DNA of 64,000 bases from Prochlorococcus marinus (lineage in GTDB: Bacteria; Cyanobacteriota; Cyanobacteriia; PCC-6307; Cyanobiaceae): NCBI RefSeq assembly GCF_001180265.1, contig NZ_CVSW01000032.1, positions 62,001 through 126,000 on the forward strand, written 5' to 3'. Shown here piece after piece: positions 47,317 through 56,484 of the stretch; position 1 is the first letter of the stretch, and each line of letters opens with the position of its first letter. Below the pieces are notes generated by a model. It was not told the origin of the DNA, ran no database searches, and was given only the letters and a program-made list of their open reading frames with translations. Both the position numbers and the translations under genes were made by a program.

Positions 47317-48399
47317 ATGAAAAGCTTAAAAGAAAATTTTCAAAAAGCACACATAGTTATTATTGGATCAGGGATTATTGGAAAATTTAACGCCTTAGAA
47401 TTATCAGAATTGGGTTTTCAAATAACAATAATAGATCCAAATCAACTCCAAAATAGTAGCAATGCAGCTCTAGGCTTACTAATGGGTAATATGTATCAAA
47501 AAAGAAGAGGTAGAAGTTGGGATTTAAGGAAACAAAGCATTGAATTATGGCCGCAATGGATTTCATTCCTGCAAAAATTTAATTATGAATTAAATATCGA
47601 AAAACCATTAATACAACTAACTACTAATGAAGAAAAATTCAAAAAATTAGAAAAATTTATTTATGAAAATGATGATCAAAACTTACGCATATTAGAAGAG
47701 AACTCAATATTTATAAATAATATAAATAAAGCCTTCCAAACAAACAATATAAAAGGAATAATTTCCTTCAAAGATGGAAGAATAAATGCTGTGTCGTTAC
47801 TAAAAACATTAGATAAATATCTAAAACATAAAAATGTAAATTTTTTGCAAGGAGAAATAATTAAAATCAGAAAATCAAACAATCAATGGATTTCTACAAC
47901 AAGGAATCATGAAAACATCAAATCCGACATAGTTATTTTGTGTAATTCACTAAAAGCGGTTGATTTAATAGATAGCCTATCTCACAACGTCAAATTAAAA
48001 CCTGTTTTAGGTCAAGCTATGGAAATTTTTATAAATGATGCACAAGTTGATTTATTATCACTTCCAAAACAATTCAGTATAAATGGTAAAAATATAATTC
48101 CAAAATCAAAAAATAAGCTAATTATTGGATCAACTGACGAATATAGCACTATGCCAGAAGAAAGTATATTCGAAAAACTCACAAATTTTCTCGATAAAAG
48201 ACCAAGTTGGCTAATAAAAGGAATAATTTCTAAAAAATGGTACGGAATAAGATCAAGACCAGATGGTGAGGCTTCACCAATAATGAAAAATCTTGAAAAT
48301 GGACTAATTATATGTACAGGTTTTTATAAGAACGGGATTTTGCTGGCTCCGGCTTGTTCTAAATGGGTTGCTAATGAAATTAAAAATTACCTTTATTAA
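47317..48399 (+). CDS. FAD-dependent oxidoreductase, possibly glycine oxidase ThiO
   Basis: 360 residues of the D-amino-acid oxidase/glycine oxidase family. The dinucleotide motif [15 protein letters not shown] is at ~16-30; the C-terminal [18 protein letters not shown] resembles the FAD-binding end of ThiO proteins. ThiO oxidises glycine to the dehydroglycine used by ThiG. The identity with ThiO is an inference; another amine substrate is possible. It is divergent from purU and its 3' end overlaps dnaK by 4 bp. Confidence 0.65.
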   Translation: MKSLKENFQKAHIVIIGSGIIGKFNALELSELGFQITIIDPNQLQNSSNAALGLLMGNMYQKRRGRSWDLRKQSIELWPQWISFLQKFNYELNIEKPLIQLTTNEEKFKKLEKFIYENDDQNLRILEENSIFINNINKAFQTNNIKGIISFKDGRINAVSLLKTLDKYLKHKNVNFLQGEIIKIRKSNNQWISTTRNHENIKSDIVILCNSLKAVDLIDSLSHNVKLKPVLGQAMEIFINDAQVDLLSLPKQFSINGKNIIPKSKNKLIIGSTDEYSTMPEESIFEKLTNFLDKRPSWLIKGIISKKWYGIRSRPDGEASPIMKNLENGLIICTGFYKNGILLAPACSKWVANEIKNYLY

Positions 48400-50303
48400 T
48401 CTTTTGTTTCAGTAAAGTCAGCATCAATCACATCATCACCACCTTTTTCGTTTGAATCAGTCTTACCTGTGCCGCCTTCTGCGCCAGGTGATGGTGGCTG
48501 ATTACCAGGTTGTTGATAAACAGATGAACCAACTGCATAAAGTTCTTGCTGAAGTTCTTCAAGAAGTTTTTTCATTGATTCGTAATCTTCTTTTGCAGTT
48601 GCCTCTTTTAAAGCATTACTTTTTTCTTCTACTTTAGACTTTGCTGCAGCATCAATTTTATCTCCAAGCTCACCTAGTTGCTTTTCTGTCTGATAAACAA
48701 GTGTTTCAGCTTGATTTTTTAAATCAATTTTTTCTCTTTTTTCTTTATCTGCAGATGCATTTGATTCAGCATCTTTGACCATTTTTTCAACCTCATTATC
48801 AGATAAAGTAGAGGCGCCGGTGATAGAAATACTTTGCTCTTTACCACTTCCTTTATCTTTAGCAGTAACGCTAAGAATACCATTCGCATCAATATCAAAA
48901 GTTACTTCAATTTGAGGAACACCTCTTGGTGCTGATGGAATACCATCTAATCTAAAAGTTCCTAAACTTTTATTATCAGATGCCATTTCTCTTTCACCCT
49001 GTAGAACATGGATTTCTACGTTGGTTTGTCCGTCTACAGCAGTTGAGTATGTCTCAGATTTTTTAGTAGGAACTGTAGTATTTCTATTTATCATTTTTGT
49101 CATAACCCCACCCAAAGTTTCTACACCTAAAGACAGCGGAGTGACGTCAAGTAATAATATATCTTTAACTTCACCTGCTAAAACTCCTCCTTGAATAGCA
49201 GCCCCAACTGCAACTACTTCATCTGGATTAACAGTTTGATTTGGTTCCTTACCTATTATTTTTTTAACTAAATCTAAAACTGCAGGTATTCTGGATGAAC
49301 CTCCCACCATTACGACTTCATCAATTTCACTGGTAGAAATTTTTGCGTCACTTATCGCTCTCTCAACTGGGGTTTTACACCTATCAATCAAAGAAGCTGC
49401 TAATTCTTCAAATTTTGCTCTAGTTAGGTTTAAATCCAAATGTTTTGGACCTTCAGGGGTAGCTGTGATAAACGGCAAATTTATTTCACTTTGCGTAGCA
49501 TTTGAAAGCTCAATTTTTGCTTTTTCTGCTGCTTCAGTAAGTCGTTGTAAAGCTTGTTTATCTTGTCTAAGATCAATTCCCTCATTTGATTTAAAGGTAC
49601 TTGCTAAATGATCTACGATGCATCTATCAAAATCATCACCACCTAAATGTGTATCTCCAGATGTAGATAGAACTTCAGTAACTCCATCACCAGCTTCAAT
49701 AACTGAGACGTCGAAAGTTCCTCCTCCTAAATCAAATACAAGAATTTTTTCATTTTCTTTATCCAAACCATATGCTAAAGCTGCAGCTGTTGGCTCATTG
49801 ACAATTCTGAGAACTTCTAAACCTGCAATCTTGCCTGCATCTTTTGTAGCCTGTCTCTGAGAGTCATTAAAATAAGCTGGAACAGTAATTACAGCCTGTG
49901 TAACTTTTTCACCAAGATATTTACCTGCATCATCTGCCAACTTTCTTAAAACTTGAGAACTTACCTCTTCAGGGGAAAACTGCTTATCCAATATTGGACA
50001 TTTTAATTTGACACTTGAACCAGATTTTTCAACAGAGTAGCTTACTTCTTTGGATTCTTCGTTTACTTCATCAACTCTTCTACCAACAAAACGTTTTGCA
50101 GAATAAAAAGTGTTTTCAGGATTCATAACAGCTTGTCTTTTTGCGATTTGTCCAACAAGCTGATCTTGATTTTTTGTATATGCAACAACTGATGGAGTAG
50201 TTCTGAAACCCTCAGCATTTGCTATTACAGTAGGTTTACCACCTTCCATTACAGCGACACAACTATTAGTTGTTCCTAAATCGATTCCTACAACCTTCCC
50301 CAT
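48396..50303 (-). CDS. dnaK: Chaperone DnaK (Hsp70)
   Basis: 635 residues from the ATG that gives the canonical [20 protein letters not shown]; the frame extends ten codons upstream but this start is standard. ATPase domain motifs [15 protein letters not shown] and [10 protein letters not shown], substrate domain [16 protein letters not shown] and the acidic tail ([13 protein letters not shown]) are intact. It binds unfolded proteins with DnaJ and GrpE, neither of which is adjacent. No CIRCE element is seen upstream. Cyanobacteria have several dnaK copies; this has the features of the classical one. Confidence 0.95.
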   Translation of the reverse strand: MGKVVGIDLGTTNSCVAVMEGGKPTVIANAEGFRTTPSVVAYTKNQDQLVGQIAKRQAVMNPENTFYSAKRFVGRRVDEVNEESKEVSYSVEKSGSSVKLKCPILDKQFSPEEVSSQVLRKLADDAGKYLGEKVTQAVITVPAYFNDSQRQATKDAGKIAGLEVLRIVNEPTAAALAYGLDKENEKILVFDLGGGTFDVSVIEAGDGVTEVLSTSGDTHLGGDDFDRCIVDHLASTFKSNEGIDLRQDKQALQRLTEAAEKAKIELSNATQSEINLPFITATPEGPKHLDLNLTRAKFEELAASLIDRCKTPVERAISDAKISTSEIDEVVMVGGSSRIPAVLDLVKKIIGKEPNQTVNPDEVVAVGAAIQGGVLAGEVKDILLLDVTPLSLGVETLGGVMTKMINRNTTVPTKKSETYSTAVDGQTNVEIHVLQGEREMASDNKSLGTFRLDGIPSAPRGVPQIEVTFDIDANGILSVTAKDKGSGKEQSISITGASTLSDNEVEKMVKDAESNASADKEKREKIDLKNQAETLVYQTEKQLGELGDKIDAAAKSKVEEKSNALKEATAKEDYESMKKLLEELQQELYAVGSSVYQQPGNQPPSPGAEGGTGKTDSNEKGGDDVIDADFTETKD

Positions 50304-50420
50304 GGGTAAACTTTCATATTTTATATTCTCCATAATCGGTCATTGGGGTCATTATTGTTACTCAAGGATGAGGTGTGGTTCCCGAACAGATCGTTATTTT
50401 TTAAGGAAAAAATTCTAAAA

Positions 50421-51281
50421 ATGATTTCAAGTAAGACATCTTTTATTGCATTAATCGGCAATCCAGTAAGCCATTCTTTGTCACCGATTATGCAAAATGC
50501 TGCCCTTCAATATTTAGGTCTAGATTTAATTTATATTGCCATTCCTTGCAAAGACGAAGATCTAGAATTAGTTCTGAATTCTTTGAAGAAAATTAATTGC
50601 AAAGGTTTAAATGTCACAATTCCCCATAAAGAAAAGGTATTTAAGCTCTGTAGTGAAATTTCCCCTATTGCAAGCAAACTGAAAGCAATTAATACTCTAA
50701 AATTAAATTCTGAAAAAGAGTGGAGCGCAACTAATACAGATGTAGAGGGATTTATTTATCCTTTAAAAACATTAAATTTAACGAAAAAGCAATCGATAGT
50801 TCTTGGATCCGGAGGTGCAGCAAGATCTGTTATTCAAGGATTAATAAATTTAAATCTTTCAAGTATTTCAGTAGTATCACGGAACAAATCATCACTTGAT
50901 GAATTAATAAAAAATTTTGGAAATCAAATTGAAATTCATGGTTTATTAAATAATGATAATCAAGCTCTAAATTTAATTGAGGAAGCAGATTTAATTGTAA
51001 ACACAACACCAGTAGGAATGAAAACAAATATGGATAAAATGAATGAATTGCCATATGGGGATAGTTTTTGGAGATCTCTTAACTCAAAAACAATTGTTTA
51101 TGATTTAATCTACAATCCTGCTCCAACACATCTATTAAAATTTAGCTCCAACAAAGGATGCATGACCATTGATGGTTTGCAAATGCTTATTGCTCAGGGA
51201 TTAAAATCATTATCATTTTGGACAAATGGCTTAGAAGTCCCTTTTCATGTTATGAATGACGCGCTCAAAAATTATCTTTAA
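50421..51281 (+). CDS. aroE: Shikimate dehydrogenase
   Basis: 286 residues from ATG at 50421, which begins MISSKTSFIALIGNPVSHSL; the 26-codon extension upstream (from 50343) is not needed and overlaps the dnaK promoter region. It reduces 3-dehydroshikimate with NADPH. Substrate-binding segments NPVSHSLSPIMQNAALQ and NVTIPHKEKV and the nucleotide loop LGSGGAARSVIQGL are visible. SD-like AAGGA lies 13 bp upstream. It is divergent from dnaK. Confidence 0.94.
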   Translation: MISSKTSFIALIGNPVSHSLSPIMQNAALQYLGLDLIYIAIPCKDEDLELVLNSLKKINCKGLNVTIPHKEKVFKLCSEISPIASKLKAINTLKLNSEKEWSATNTDVEGFIYPLKTLNLTKKQSIVLGSGGAARSVIQGLINLNLSSISVVSRNKSSLDELIKNFGNQIEIHGLLNNDNQALNLIEEADLIVNTTPVGMKTNMDKMNELPYGDSFWRSLNSKTIVYDLIYNPAPTHLLKFSSNKGCMTIDGLQMLIAQGLKSLSFWTNGLEVPFHVMNDALKNYL

Positions 51282-51382
51282 AAAAATGCTAATTTTTAAG
51301 GAACTGCACATTATGTTGTATCGTTAAGTATGAACAGACGCTCATCATATAAATTTATGAGCCAAAGACCTTGTCTGAAACT

Positions 51383-51844
51383 ATGAATGAACAACAATCT
51401 TATTACGAAACCATGTACATCCTCCGCCCAGATATTGCGGAAGATGAAGTAACTAATCACATCGATAAATACAATACGCTTTTGGAGGAATTTGGCGGAA
51501 CGATCCTCGATAGTCAAATGAGGGGTAAAAGAAGATTAGCTTATCAAATAGCAAAACATAGAGAAGGAATTTACGTACAACTAAGTCATCAAGGTGATGG
51601 ACAACATATTTTCAAAATTGAAAAAGCTATGAGACTTAGTGAAGATGTTATAAGATACATGACCGTTAAACAAGAAGGTCCTTTGCCAACTCCAAGGCCT
51701 TCTAATAAGATTTCAACTCAAGCAGATAATAAAGAAAATCCAGAAACTACAGTTGAATCTAGGGAAAAACAACCGACAGTAAGCGCAGAGGCTTCAACTT
51801 CGGCAAAAGATGATACTGAAACAAAAGAAAATCCAGAATCTTAA
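51383..51844 (+). CDS. rpsF: 30S ribosomal protein S6 with C-terminal extension
   Basis: 153 residues from ATG at 51383 (a TTG four codons upstream is in frame). Family sequence: [36 protein letters not shown] and [11 protein letters not shown]. The core ends near residue 105; the last ~45 residues are hydrophilic, rich in Glu, Ser, Thr and Lys (TKENPES), a longer tail than the E. coli protein. S6 binds 16S rRNA in the platform. It is convergent with argG, 3 bp apart. Confidence 0.94.
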   Translation: MNEQQSYYETMYILRPDIAEDEVTNHIDKYNTLLEEFGGTILDSQMRGKRRLAYQIAKHREGIYVQLSHQGDGQHIFKIEKAMRLSEDVIRYMTVKQEGPLPTPRPSNKISTQADNKENPETTVESREKQPTVSAEASTSAKDDTETKENPES

Positions 51845-51847
51845 ATA

Positions 51848-53062
51848 TTAATCTTTTGTTTTTGAATTTAACTCAGCCCATATTTTATTAGACATACCCC
51901 AGATATAAATAAACCCTTCTGCTAAAGAATGATTAAAAATATCTTCTTTGCTATAAGTTGCCAAATCTTCCCTGTAAAGTGAATTATTCTCCGACATTCT
52001 CCCAATAACTGTTGCATTCCCCTTATAAAGTCTTATCTTTACTCTTCCATTAACTGAAGTTTGAGTTGATGAAATAAATGCATCTAAACTATCTTTTAGA
52101 GGCCCAAACCAAAAACCTTGATAAACTAACTGACCCCATTTTTTTTCCACTATTCCTTTAAAGTCAATAACATCTGGGTTTAATGTAATGCTCTCTAATT
52201 CTTTGTGAGCTTTAATTAAAAGTAAAAGGCCAGGTGTTTCATAAATCTCTCTACTTTTAATTCCTACTACCCGATCTTCAATCATATCTATTCTTCCAAA
52301 ACCATGCATACCTGAAAGATCATTTGCTTTTTGAATAATCTCTACTGGAGTTAAAAATTCATCATTAATTCCAACTGGAAACCCATTTTTAAAAAGAATT
52401 TCTATATCTTGAGGAGAATCTGGTGAATTATCAATTGATGATGTCATCGCAAATATATCTTCAGGTGCTTCTTGCATTGGGTCTTCTAAAATTCCCGCTT
52501 CAATACTCCTACCAAGTAAGTTAACGTCTATTGAATATGGTGATTTTTTTGATACTGGTGCAGGAATACCAAATTTTTCTCCATAGACTATTGCCTCTTC
52601 CCTACTCATATTCCACTCCCTGGCAGGAGTAATTATTTTTAAATCAGGACCTAAAGCATTAATTGCCAGATCAAATCGAACTTGATCATTTCCTTTACCA
52701 GTGCATCCATGAGCTACTGCATCAGCATTAATCTCTCGAGCAATATTGACTAGATTTTCAGCAATTAAAGGCCTTGCAAGAGCTGTAGATAAAGGATATT
52801 TATCTAAATATAATGCGTTGGCTCTAATAGCTGGAAAAGCGTATCTCTCAACAAAACTATTAACTAAATTTCCAACTATTGATTGAGATGCACCAGAATT
52901 TAAAGCTTTTTGCCTAATAAATTCTAAATCCTCGCCTTGCCCAAGATCTGCGACAAAAGTAACCACTTCTGCAATTCCATATTCATTCTTTAAATATGGA
53001 ATACAAACGCTAGTATCAACGCCTCCAGAATAAGCTAGTACAACTTTTTTTATCTGCTGCAT
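51848..53062 (-). CDS. argG: Argininosuccinate synthase
   Basis: 404 residues. It joins citrulline and aspartate with ATP in arginine synthesis. The ATP-binding PP-motif is [19 protein letters not shown] at the N-terminus; [14 protein letters not shown] and [14 protein letters not shown] are family signatures. Length fits. Arginine is also the precursor of agmatine for the speB gene in this window. It is 36 bp downstream of a small membrane-protein gene on the same strand and convergent with rpsF. Confidence 0.97.
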   Translation of the reverse strand: MQQIKKVVLAYSGGVDTSVCIPYLKNEYGIAEVVTFVADLGQGEDLEFIRQKALNSGASQSIVGNLVNSFVERYAFPAIRANALYLDKYPLSTALARPLIAENLVNIAREINADAVAHGCTGKGNDQVRFDLAINALGPDLKIITPAREWNMSREEAIVYGEKFGIPAPVSKKSPYSIDVNLLGRSIEAGILEDPMQEAPEDIFAMTSSIDNSPDSPQDIEILFKNGFPVGINDEFLTPVEIIQKANDLSGMHGFGRIDMIEDRVVGIKSREIYETPGLLLLIKAHKELESITLNPDVIDFKGIVEKKWGQLVYQGFWFGPLKDSLDAFISSTQTSVNGRVKIRLYKGNATVIGRMSENNSLYREDLATYSKEDIFNHSLAEGFIYIWGMSNKIWAELNSKTKD

Positions 53063-53098
53063 CTAAATTTGCTCCATAAATTTAAATTTTTGACGAAA

Positions 53099-53293
53099 TC
53101 AAGAATTTGAAAACTTTTTTAAAACTAATATTATTGTAACTAAAAGAGCTGGACCAAAAACTAGTAATAAGAGAAGAAAGTTATTAATTATTAAAACATT
53201 AGGATTCAAGTATCCAATAAGTTTAAATAATCCAGACAGCATCAATGAAATTAGCCAGAAAAAAAAGTATTTTAAATTTGCTTTATCAAACAA
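53099..53293 (-). CDS. Small two-helix membrane protein
   Basis: 64 residues with two hydrophobic segments, ~9-25 (YFFFWLISLMLSGLFKLIG) and ~34-57 (VLIINNFLLLLLVFGPALLV), connected by a short polar turn, and a basic tail. I recognise no family. It is directly upstream of argG on the same strand, 36 bp apart, and divergent from the DUF3134 gene. The intact membrane pattern supports a real gene. Confidence 0.6.
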   Translation of the reverse strand: MFDKANLKYFFFWLISLMLSGLFKLIGYLNPNVLIINNFLLLLLVFGPALLVTIILVLKKFSNS

Positions 53294-53346
53294 AGTTTTT
53301 CGTGTGCGTCATTATGTATTATCTTATATGTAGAACATAACTCTAA

Positions 53347-53628
53347 ATGGACTCAAATAAACTAAAACTTAGATTAGACGATATTTCTGAAGTTAATCCT
53401 GCATTAACTTGCTATCACCGAGATGATCCAGCTCCTGTTTTGCCATTAAGAGATGAACCAGATCTGCTGTCTTGGCTTGAAAATACAGGAAGGCTTATTG
53501 CTGAAAAAGACGGGGATTCACAAGAGATTAGCACAATAGAAGAAGAAGAACTTTCAGCGCTAATGGGAGAAAAAGAAGATTATAAAACTGAAGAAGATCC
53601 ATCTTTAGAAGATGATTGGGAAGATTAA
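53347..53628 (+). CDS. DUF3134-like cyanobacterial protein
   Basis: 93 residues, acidic. NPALTCYHRDDPAPVLPLRDEPDLLSWLENTGRLI (about residues 17-51) matches the cyanobacterial DUF3134 pattern of ...P-L-x-x-x-x-x-L-L-x-W-L-E-x-x-G-R-L-I. The rest is Glu/Asp-rich. Function unknown. Its 3' end overlaps the mraY start by 17 bp, which suggests translational coupling. Confidence 0.75.
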   Translation: MDSNKLKLRLDDISEVNPALTCYHRDDPAPVLPLRDEPDLLSWLENTGRLIAEKDGDSQEISTIEEEELSALMGEKEDYKTEEDPSLEDDWED

Positions 53629-54688
53629 AGAATTTAACTTTAAATCATTATTAATATTAAATACTTTTGCTTTATTAGTTACCTCCTATACTTTTAAGAA
53701 TTTTATTTGCATAGGAGTTTATATATTATTTTTTTTTATTTCCTTATTCTCAACAAAAAATGGTCTAAGGATAATCAAAAAATTAAATTTTCTTCAAAAT
53801 ATCAGGACTGAAGGTCCTGCTAATCACTTAAAAAAAAGTGATACCCCAACAATGGGTGGTATTTTTATGATAATTCCCTTTTTACTTTTTCTTTTGCTTA
53901 TAACTATAAATTTAAGTTCTCTAAAATTATTTATTTTATTACTTACTATTTTTGGTTTTTTTATTACAGGATTTTTAGATGATTATTTAAGTATTAAAAA
54001 CAAGGGAAACACAGGTTTAAAAGCAAAAGAAAAATTTACAATACAAAGTATCATTGCAATACTTTTTATATTATTAGCCTATAAAAAAGATTTTATAAAT
54101 CCATTAATTGTAGTATCTGATTCTTGGGGAATAAATATGAATATTTTCATATTGCCCATTTCTTTTGTAGTACTAGTTGGAATAAGTAATTCAGTTAATT
54201 TGACTGATGGACTAGACGGATTGGCAGCGGGATGCAGTGGAATTGTGTTCTATGGATTAGGAACAGAAATATTAATGAAAGGGCAACAAGAGCTTTTTAT
54301 TTTCAGTATCTTATGTTACTCAATGTCAGGCGTATGCTTGGGATTTCTCAAATATAATTGTTATCCTGCAAAAATATTTATGGGTGACACAGGATCTTTG
54401 AGTATTGGTGCAATTTTAGGTTCTATAGCGTTATTAACTAATAGCGTTTTTACCTTAACTATTTTTTCAGGCATATTTATTATTGAATCTTTATCAGTAA
54501 TGATTCAAGTAGGATTTTTTAAAATTACAAAAAGATTATTTCAAAAAGGTAAACGCATATTTTTAATGTCGCCACTGCACCATCATTTTGAACTTAAAGG
54601 AATTAAGGAACAAAAAATAGTTGAAAATTTTTGGATTATCAACATTTTACTTGTAATTTTAGGTATAGTTTTAAAAATCAATCTTTAA
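53612..54688 (+). CDS. mraY: Phospho-N-acetylmuramoyl-pentapeptide-transferase
   Basis: 358 residues, about ten transmembrane helices. MraY makes lipid I from UDP-MurNAc-pentapeptide and undecaprenyl phosphate, the first membrane step of peptidoglycan synthesis. Catalytic aspartates are in GFLDDYLSIKNKGNTGLKAK and NLTDGLDGLAAG; the later FMGDTGSLSIGA and MSPLHHHFE motifs are also present. Start ATG at 53612 overlaps the DUF3134 gene. It is not near other mur genes. Confidence 0.95.
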   Translation: MIGKIKEFNFKSLLILNTFALLVTSYTFKNFICIGVYILFFFISLFSTKNGLRIIKKLNFLQNIRTEGPANHLKKSDTPTMGGIFMIIPFLLFLLLITINLSSLKLFILLLTIFGFFITGFLDDYLSIKNKGNTGLKAKEKFTIQSIIAILFILLAYKKDFINPLIVVSDSWGINMNIFILPISFVVLVGISNSVNLTDGLDGLAAGCSGIVFYGLGTEILMKGQQELFIFSILCYSMSGVCLGFLKYNCYPAKIFMGDTGSLSIGAILGSIALLTNSVFTLTIFSGIFIIESLSVMIQVGFFKITKRLFQKGKRIFLMSPLHHHFELKGIKEQKIVENFWIINILLVILGIVLKINL

Positions 54689-54697
54689 AAATTTGTC

Positions 54698-54943
54698 ATG
54701 AGTTTTTTTACATGGAAAGATAATGGATTAACAAGTGACTGCTCAACTCTTGATGCAATGGCATCTCGATTTGAGGAAACTGCTAACTTAATGAAAAAAC
54801 TATCTAAAAAAGGCTTCAAACTAAAAAAAATTCAAAACAATCAACTAATTCTGCACCCTGATCCTAAAGTATTTGATCAGTGGGGTTTTATTAGTGAAGA
54901 ACTTCCTTTTAAACAACTCTGTTTAATATCAGATAAAGAATAA
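54698..54943 (+). CDS. Small conserved-looking protein of unknown function
   Basis: 81 residues, ATG start 9 bp after mraY. No family recognised. The sequence is soluble: SDCSTLDAMASRFEETANLMKKL in the first half looks helical, then GFKLKKIQNNQLILHPDPKV resembles beta strands. It overlaps the end of the convergent sucrose-phosphate synthase by 67 bp. The close spacing after mraY suggests co-transcription. Confidence 0.65.
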   Translation: MSFFTWKDNGLTSDCSTLDAMASRFEETANLMKKLSKKGFKLKKIQNNQLILHPDPKVFDQWGFISEELPFKQLCLISDKE

Positions 54944-56286
54944 ATATTTGATCTTGAAAACTCTTCTGTAAGAATTGATAAATAATTTTGTACATGAGTA
55001 TTCCAACTAAAATGCCTGTTAACACCTTCAATTCCATTTCTACTCCATAATTTCCACTGAGTATTATCAGAAATTCCTTTTTCAAGAATAACTTTCAACT
55101 CATTAATATCAGTAACATCTACTAAAAGTCCATTTTCACATTTTGAGCGAATTTCTTTTGGTCCTCCATCATTTGTAGATATAATTGGCAATCCACATGA
55201 AGAAGCTTCAAGAAGGGTTAAACCAAAAGGCTCTGTTAAAGCTGGATTTACAAATACACCCCCTCTGCTAGCAGCCCATCTATATAGAGCAGGTATCTGA
55301 CTTGGAAGATGCTTTTTTGGATAAGCCACCTTTCCGTACAAATTATATTTATCAATGGTTTCAAAAATATTATGGAATACGTCTTTTTGTTGAGGATCAA
55401 GTTTTGAAGTACTATCTCGGCAACCCAAAATCAAAATTAAATTAGTTTTTCTCTTTAATTTTTCAGATCTTCCATATGCCTCAATCAAAGAAGGAATATT
55501 TTTTCTTCGTACAGCTCTTGAAATAGTCAATAACGGAGGTTTAGTAGAGTCCTTTAGAAAAGGTTTCATCATAATATCAATTTCAGCTGTCTCTGTTGTC
55601 GAATGAATATGGTGAAACTTATTATGATCAACACCAGGCGGAATGACTTTAGCTTTGTGAGGTGAAAAAGAAGAATATTGGGAATATTGATAAACGGACT
55701 CTTGTTTTGTACTGGTTACAACAATATCTGCTATCTTTAATACTTTTTCTTCTGCCTCAATTCTTTTACTTATGGAATAAATCTTTTCTATCTGATCAGT
55801 TTTTAAACCGGTATCAAGCAATTTCCTCTTTTTTTCTCTTCCTAAAGAATGACCAGTAAAAATAAGTGGAACATTTAAGAATTTACTTAGTTTTACTCCT
55901 ACATACCCTGCATCTGCATAATGCGCATGAATAAAATTAGGCTTTTTATTTTGTTTATAATAAGAAATAAGAGTTTCAGTTAAATCGTCTAAATAAGGCC
56001 AAAGTAATTCCTTTCTTAAATATTTATTTGGTCCAAATTTGAATCTTAAAATTTTTACTCCAGGTTCTACAAATTCTTCTTCTTGAGAATATTCATCGTC
56101 AACTTTTGAATCATTGATTAAACGAGTGACTAAATCTACTTGATCAACTTTTGAAGTATTTGCCAAACTTTTAACTAACTCTAAAACGTATTGTGTTTGC
56201 CCTCCTGTATCTGGGTCTCTGCCTAATTCAAGATTTTTAGAGCGTATAAGACCATGTAAATGTAAATGTAAAAATTTTAACCTCAT
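54877..56286 (-). CDS. sps: Sucrose-phosphate synthase, glycosyltransferase domain only
   Basis: 469 residues, GT4 family. The start MRLKFLHLHLHGLIRSKNLE and RDPDTGGQTQYVLELVKSLA are characteristic of sucrose-phosphate synthase and sucrose synthase. IHAHYADAGYVG, TGHSLGREKK and the GFNPAL-type stretch NPALTEPFGLTLLEASS (E-x7-E) complete the active site. It makes sucrose 6-phosphate from UDP-glucose and fructose 6-phosphate. There is no C-terminal phosphatase domain, so a separate sucrose-phosphatase is needed. Sucrose is a compatible solute in Prochlorococcus. The last 67 bp overlap the small ORF above. Confidence 0.87.
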   Translation of the reverse strand: MRLKFLHLHLHGLIRSKNLELGRDPDTGGQTQYVLELVKSLANTSKVDQVDLVTRLINDSKVDDEYSQEEEFVEPGVKILRFKFGPNKYLRKELLWPYLDDLTETLISYYKQNKKPNFIHAHYADAGYVGVKLSKFLNVPLIFTGHSLGREKKRKLLDTGLKTDQIEKIYSISKRIEAEEKVLKIADIVVTSTKQESVYQYSQYSSFSPHKAKVIPPGVDHNKFHHIHSTTETAEIDIMMKPFLKDSTKPPLLTISRAVRRKNIPSLIEAYGRSEKLKRKTNLILILGCRDSTSKLDPQQKDVFHNIFETIDKYNLYGKVAYPKKHLPSQIPALYRWAASRGGVFVNPALTEPFGLTLLEASSCGLPIISTNDGGPKEIRSKCENGLLVDVTDINELKVILEKGISDNTQWKLWSRNGIEGVNRHFSWNTHVQNYLSILTEEFSRSNIYSLSDIKQSCLKGSSSLIKPH

Positions 56287-56484
56287 TCAGAAATGCTCCG
56301 ATCAACCGCCTCTAATACTAATAAGATGTATTTCCAAAGGAAATATTAAGAAAGCATTATGATTTTAAAAATTTTTAATCCAAAAGTTTTAAAAAAGCAA
56401 ATATATACTCATATTTTGCTACTTAAGGGATGATTTTTATTTTACTCTGATAATTAAAAATACAAAGAAATACAACAAAAATTT
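56287..56484. other. Intergenic gap sps-uvrA
   Basis: 198 bp, AT-rich, between sps (start at 56286) and the uvrA stop, both on the minus strand. It must hold the sps promoter. A plus-strand 24-codon frame at 56359-56433 is present but unconvincing. No clear hairpin. Confidence 0.4.

Noticed and set aside
50304..50420. CIRCE heat-shock operator between dnaK and aroE
   Set aside because: No TTAGCACTC / GAGTGCTAA inverted repeat is present.
56359..56433. 24-codon plus-strand micro-ORF in the sps-uvrA gap
   Set aside because: AT-rich low-complexity sequence, no Shine-Dalgarno, no recognisable peptide.
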